A stretch of 64,000 nt of DNA. Origin: CAYMAZ01 sp964428185. Its GTDB lineage: Bacteria > Bacteroidota > Bacteroidia > Bacteroidales > DTU049. Shown here piece after piece: positions 60,238 to 64,000 of this stretch (position 1 is its first letter; each line of letters starts with the position of its first letter). A program made the translations under genes and the position numbers. Where the stretch lies: assembly GCA_964428185.1 (NCBI GenBank), contig CAYRXH010000004.1:1-64000 (forward strand), given 5' to 3'. The notes under the pieces were generated by a model. That model was not told the DNA's origin. It saw nothing but the letters and a program-made list of their open reading frames with translations, and made no database searches.

Positions 60238-61533
60238 ATGAGTGCAATAGTAAATGTTTATGCCAGACAAATCATCGACTCCCGTGGAAACCCTACAGTT
60301 GAAGTTGAAGTCATGACCGAAAAGGGTGCAGTAGGACGTGCTGCTGTGCCTTCAGGTGCATCTACAGGTGCCCATGAAGCCCATGAACTCAGAGATAATG
60401 AATCTAAGTATTATATGGGTAAGAGTGTCCTCAAGGCCATTCAGAACGTTAATAAAGTGTTTTCTGAAGATCTGAGAGGGATTGATGTGTTGTCGCAGAG
60501 CCTTATTGATAATTATATGGTATATCTGGATGGCACCAAAAACAAAACCAAATTTGGCGCCAATGCAATACTTGGTGTTTCAATGGCTATCGCTCATGCC
60601 GCTTCTCAGGAAACCGGACAGCCATTGTTCAGATATATTGGTGGAGTTAACGCAAAAACTCTTCCTGTACCAATGATGAATATTATTAATGGGGGTTCTC
60701 ATGCTGATAATAGCGTTGATTTTCAGGAATTTATGATAATGCCGGTGAAAGCAGAGAACTTTTCAGAAGCCCTCAGAATGGGCGTTGAGGTTTTTCATAG
60801 TCTGAAATCAGTATTGAAGAAAAAAAATTATTCAACTGCTGTTGGTGACGAAGGTGGTTTTGCCCCTAATCTGAAATCTAATGAAGAAGCCTTGGAAGTT
60901 ATCATCGAAGCAATTGAAAAAGCACACTATAAACCAGGGCAGGATGTATTCATTGCTCTTGATCCTGCTGCATCTGAGTTTTATGATGCAAAAGAAAAGG
61001 TGTATCATTTGAAAAAATCAAGTGGAGAAAAGCTTTCTTCAGCACAAATGACTGATTTCTGGGCCGACTGGGTGAACAGATATCCAATTGTGTCAATAGA
61101 GGATGGGCTTGCAGAGGACGATTGGAAAGGATGGGAGATGATTACAAAGAAACTCGGTGATAAGATACAGCTTGTTGGTGATGACTTATTTGTAACGAAT
61201 GTTGATCGTCTTACAAAAGGTATTGAAAAGAAGGTGGCCAATTCCATTCTGATTAAACTGAACCAGATTGGTACTGTTACAGAAACCATCAATACTGTTC
61301 AACTGGCAACTCAAAACAGTTATACAAGCATCATCAGCCATCGTTCAGGAGAAACGGAAGATACTACAATTGCAGACCTTGCTGTTGCATTAAATACAGG
61401 ACTGATTAAAACCGGATCAGCATGTAGGTCTGAGAGGATTGCCAAATACAATCAATTGCTCAGAATCGAAGAATTGCTGGGAGATGCTGCCGTTTATGGT
61501 GGACCCTGGTTCTATAACAAGTTTTGCAGATAA
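60238..61533 (+). CDS. eno: Enolase
   Basis: 431 residues. Converts 2-phosphoglycerate to phosphoenolpyruvate. ARQIIDSRGNPTVEVEV start, SGASTGAHEAHELRD, PVPMMNIINGGSHADNSVDFQEFMIMP, GDEGGFAPNL, VSIEDGLAEDDW, LVGDDLFVTN, LIKLNQIGTVTE with the catalytic Lys, and SHRSGETED. The start at 60238 (MSAIVN) is the family start; the upstream in-frame ATG at 60196 lies within the hairpin. No TAnnTTTG box is evident, so expression may come from operon read-through or a promoter I cannot see. Confidence 0.98.
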   Translation: MSAIVNVYARQIIDSRGNPTVEVEVMTEKGAVGRAAVPSGASTGAHEAHELRDNESKYYMGKSVLKAIQNVNKVFSEDLRGIDVLSQSLIDNYMVYLDGTKNKTKFGANAILGVSMAIAHAASQETGQPLFRYIGGVNAKTLPVPMMNIINGGSHADNSVDFQEFMIMPVKAENFSEALRMGVEVFHSLKSVLKKKNYSTAVGDEGGFAPNLKSNEEALEVIIEAIEKAHYKPGQDVFIALDPAASEFYDAKEKVYHLKKSSGEKLSSAQMTDFWADWVNRYPIVSIEDGLAEDDWKGWEMITKKLGDKIQLVGDDLFVTNVDRLTKGIEKKVANSILIKLNQIGTVTETINTVQLATQNSYTSIISHRSGETEDTTIADLAVALNTGLIKTGSACRSERIAKYNQLLRIEELLGDAAVYGGPWFYNKFCR

Positions 61534-61566
61534 AAAAAAGGTAAGAAAGATCAAAACTTTTTTTTA

Positions 61567-63879
61567 TTAGTAAAGCAATAGAATAGTCCCGAATAGTTCG
61601 TGTTGAAGATTTGCTTTGTCTCTGAAAAGAATTCTATAAGCATAGATTCCAGGAGGAGCTTTATCCCCGTTGTATTTCCCATCCCATCCCTGATGGAGGT
61701 CATAGGACTCGAAAACAGTATTTCCCCATCTGTTGAAAATAGTCCAGTGAAAGTCTCTTTCAGATACACCAGTTGAAAATATAGTGATTTCATCATTAAT
61801 GCCGTTGTCTTCCGGAGAAAAGGCATTTGGGATGTAGATGACAAAATCAGGCTTCACTATGGCGTTTTTAATAATTGAATCCCTGCATCCATAAATGTTT
61901 GTTACTATCAGCATAACTGGGTAAATACCACCGCTGTCTGAATACATATGAACTGGATGCTGAATGTCTGAAAATGAATTATCTCCGAAGTCCCAGAACC
62001 ATTCAACAGGTCCGCCACCGCTGATATCAGTAAAAGTAATGATAGGTTCAAATGATGATACTGCAGGAGGGTCAATGAGAAAATCAGCCTCGGGATTGGG
62101 ATAGATTTCTGCAGTAACCTGAGCAAAGCCTGTACATCCGTATGAATTGGCTGCAGTCACTGAATAAACAGTAGTAACATGTGGTTTTACATTGATTGTT
62201 GGATTGCTGGCCTGTGAATTTAAAGACCCGTCGGGTGGACTGGATGACCATATAAAGGTTTCGCCACCGGAAGCTTCAATCTGAATCTGTTCACCTGCGC
62301 AGACAGTAGGAGGCTGAGTGAGTGTAACATCGGCTCCCGGGCTTACAAAAACTGTGACCGAATCAATCGGGATGCACACTCCTGTGGCTGTGACAAAATA
62401 CATTGTTGTTTGTGTGGGTGAAACGGTAATAGTTTCTGTGGTTGATCCATCTGACCAAATGTAAGAAGTGCCTCCTGTAGCAGTCAGGTTGGTGGTTTGA
62501 TTTTCACAGATTGTAACGTCACTTCCTGCATCCACGTCAGTTGTTGCAATCTGAATCTGAACATCTGCTGTTACTGACTGACTACACATATCTGTAACAG
62601 TTACAGTATAAACAGTAGTCATATCTGGACTTACAGTTTGAGTTGTTGTATCTTCTGGAATATTATTCCAGCTATACTCAAAAGGAGCAATCCCAAGAGA
62701 ACCAGCAGCGAAAATCTGAGTAGAATCACCAATACATATAGTTGTATCATTGCTTATTGACAGTTGTGGTTGAAAATAATCATGAATTTCAATATTTATT
62801 GTATCTACACCTCCGCATAAATTTACTTGTGGCACTATTTCCAGATTTTCTATACCTTCATTCACATTGTCAATAAATGCCTGAATGATAAAATCAGTAC
62901 ATAATGTGCCGGCAGGAATGGTAATCTGAGCAGGGACCATGGTATTGTCAACCCCGTTTGTTGCAGTACCTCCAACCTGCATGGGGATATTGTAATCGTT
63001 TGGACTTGTCTGGGATAAACAAAATGTCAGAATTGCATCATTGCAACCTTCAACTGCATAGTTTCCGATTGCAGGGATAGAATAATCAATATTTACAGTT
63101 ACCCCTGATGTCTCAAAGCTATTGGCTTCAAGAAAGACAGCTGAATCATAGCTTGAGTCTCCTGCATCGGCAATTGCAATTTTCAGATGATAGGTCTGAC
63201 AGGGCGTAACTTTTAACCAGGCAGTGAGTACAGTTGTAAATCCGTCAAACACAATAGATGTTCCGCCCATTGCTTCATTATTGACATAGTATTGAGAGTA
63301 TGATCCACTGTGAATGTTATTGATTGCAACAGGAACCATGGTATTGGGTATCAATGCAATATTTTTGTTGGTATAGCTTCCTCCCAGCGGATTTGGCCCG
63401 GTTACAAAAAAACCAAATACATCATTGAAACTTGATCCTACCCACTCAAGATATTCTTCTGAACCAAACACATAACGAAAACGAATGGTGTCAGATAAAG
63501 GAACAAAATCAAACTCAAGAATTGCAGCGTCATAGGTAGTTCCTGAAACCAGTGAGTTGAGCAGAGCATCTCCGGAAGTTCCGTTTGATGAACTGGCAAA
63601 ATTGCTTACCGGAGTACCAATTGCAGGTGTGCCGTTGACAACTCCGCTTGACATAATAATTCCTTCAGTAATTCCCAGATTGGTTGGAGTGGCACCTGTT
63701 TGAAACTGACCTATTGCATTGGCATGACCTGTGTATGTAACATTGGAAATTGTAACACCACCTCCGACAAGAACATTTTGCACAAGGGTTGCAGGAGGAA
63801 TTCCTGTCGATACAGTCAATTGGCCTGATACGGATAATAATAATCCTGAAAATAAAATATATAAAACAAATTTCTTCAT
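61567..63879 (-). CDS. T9SS type B secreted protein with choice-of-anchor L and PKD domains
   Basis: 770 residues, adhesin-like. Signal peptide to about residue 20. Residues about 35-255 form a choice-of-anchor L domain (GITEGIIMSSGVVNGTP, FRYVFGSEEYLEWVG, NDVFGFFVTG). A Calx-beta-like part follows (about 260-365), then three SprB/Ig-like repeats, each with an opening such as DTTICIGDSTQIFAAGS and a closing TVYTVTVTD-type strand (about 370-595), a PKD domain (about 596-675, WFWDFGDNSFSD), and a C-terminal gliding-motility type domain (about 680-770, YIPNAFSPEDNGINDEI, FNRWGNTVFES, WDGKYNGDKAPPGIYAYRI). That last domain is the type B T9SS sorting signal. No enzyme motif is seen. It converges on eno with a 33-base gap. 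The ATG at 63879 fits the promoter box at 63924-63931. Confidence 0.93.
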   Translation of the reverse strand: MKKFVLYILFSGLLLSVSGQLTVSTGIPPATLVQNVLVGGGVTISNVTYTGHANAIGQFQTGATPTNLGITEGIIMSSGVVNGTPAIGTPVSNFASSSNGTSGDALLNSLVSGTTYDAAILEFDFVPLSDTIRFRYVFGSEEYLEWVGSSFNDVFGFFVTGPNPLGGSYTNKNIALIPNTMVPVAINNIHSGSYSQYYVNNEAMGGTSIVFDGFTTVLTAWLKVTPCQTYHLKIAIADAGDSSYDSAVFLEANSFETSGVTVNIDYSIPAIGNYAVEGCNDAILTFCLSQTSPNDYNIPMQVGGTATNGVDNTMVPAQITIPAGTLCTDFIIQAFIDNVNEGIENLEIVPQVNLCGGVDTINIEIHDYFQPQLSISNDTTICIGDSTQIFAAGSLGIAPFEYSWNNIPEDTTTQTVSPDMTTVYTVTVTDMCSQSVTADVQIQIATTDVDAGSDVTICENQTTNLTATGGTSYIWSDGSTTETITVSPTQTTMYFVTATGVCIPIDSVTVFVSPGADVTLTQPPTVCAGEQIQIEASGGETFIWSSSPPDGSLNSQASNPTINVKPHVTTVYSVTAANSYGCTGFAQVTAEIYPNPEADFLIDPPAVSSFEPIITFTDISGGGPVEWFWDFGDNSFSDIQHPVHMYSDSGGIYPVMLIVTNIYGCRDSIIKNAIVKPDFVIYIPNAFSPEDNGINDEITIFSTGVSERDFHWTIFNRWGNTVFESYDLHQGWDGKYNGDKAPPGIYAYRILFRDKANLQHELFGTILLLY

Positions 63880-63923
63880 TGTGTATGGGTGTATTATTTT
63901 TTTATTCATCTATATTTTCGACA

Positions 63924-63931
63924 CAAAGATA
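63924..63931 (-). promoter_or_regulatory. Bacteroidota -7 promoter box for the T9SS type B gene
   Basis: Read on the minus strand it is TATCTTTG, 44 bases before the ATG at 63879. The remaining bases to the window end are AT-rich with no feature I can name. Confidence 0.55.
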
Positions 63932-64000
63932 GACATATTTTAAATGTATAAGTTTATAAATGTTCACATAAAAAATTACCAAATCCTATTTTCCTTAAAG

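Noticed and set aside
61534..61566. Bidirectional terminator between eno and the convergent T9SS gene
   Set aside because: The gap has A and T runs, but the possible stem is almost all A-T and I could not define a stable hairpin.
1..64000. CRISPR arrays, tandem repeats, prophage or integrative element genes, riboswitches and rRNA
   Set aside because: None was seen on reading. There are no regularly spaced direct repeats, integrase genes or rRNA signature stretches.

Overview
The window is a stretch of chromosome from a member of the Bacteroidota. Four things point there. Promoters follow the TAnnTTTG (-7) pattern used by the Bacteroidota primary sigma factor, in a few cases with a TTTG about 19-20 bases upstream. 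Start codons have no clear Shine-Dalgarno sequence. Two secreted proteins end in type IX secretion (T9SS) sorting domains, one of type A and one of type B. The ribosomal proteins are of the Bacteroidota type (for example zinc-free L36 and S14, and L17 with a long tail). Base composition is AT-rich. A 2-oxoacid oxidoreductase of the ferredoxin-dependent class suggests anaerobic or microaerobic metabolism. I cannot place the organism below phylum.

Layout: 1-654 is a decayed IS1595-family transposase. 747-12342 is mixed metabolism: an acyl-CoA dehydrogenase divergent from a 2-oxoacid oxidoreductase pair (the second gene a beta-gamma fusion), two small exported proteins, an M3 lipoprotein peptidase, a COG2403-type P-loop protein, aspartate carbamoyltransferase (pyrBI) and dihydrolipoyl dehydrogenase. 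12379-21349 is an exopolysaccharide cluster: asparagine-synthase-like amidotransferase, GT4 glycosyltransferase, Wza-type export protein, Wzc-type tyrosine kinase, RmlC epimerase, WecA/MraY-type sugar-phosphate transferase and a lytic transglycosylase. uvrA follows. 24342-33030, all on the minus strand, is a cell-surface group: a beta-propeller protein, an M23/LysM peptidase, an S41 lipoprotein protease, an outer-membrane barrel-like protein and a 1443-residue gingipain-type C25 peptidase with a T9SS signal. A remnant of another T9SS sorting domain lies just beyond it.

33694-41920 is housekeeping: a PLP-dependent sulfur amino acid lyase, pyrG, yidC, rpsO, pnp and rpe. 42151-60160 is one unbroken gene string that joins the str, S10, spc and alpha operons: rpsL-rpsG-fusA-rpsJ-rplCDWB-rpsS-rplV-rpsC-rplP-rpmC-rpsQ-rplNXE-rpsNH-rplFR-rpsE-rpmD-rplO-secY-map-infA-rpmJ-rpsMKD-rpoA-rplQ. 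It starts at one good promoter and ends at a strong hairpin before eno. The window closes with a 770-residue T9SS type-B adhesin-like protein on the minus strand.

Most of the window is conserved core genome. I did not find a clearly new system. The parts most worth a second look are the exopolysaccharide cluster with its unusual companions, the surface protease group, the beta-gamma oxidoreductase fusion, and two ghosts (transposase and sorting domain) hidden in apparently empty DNA.
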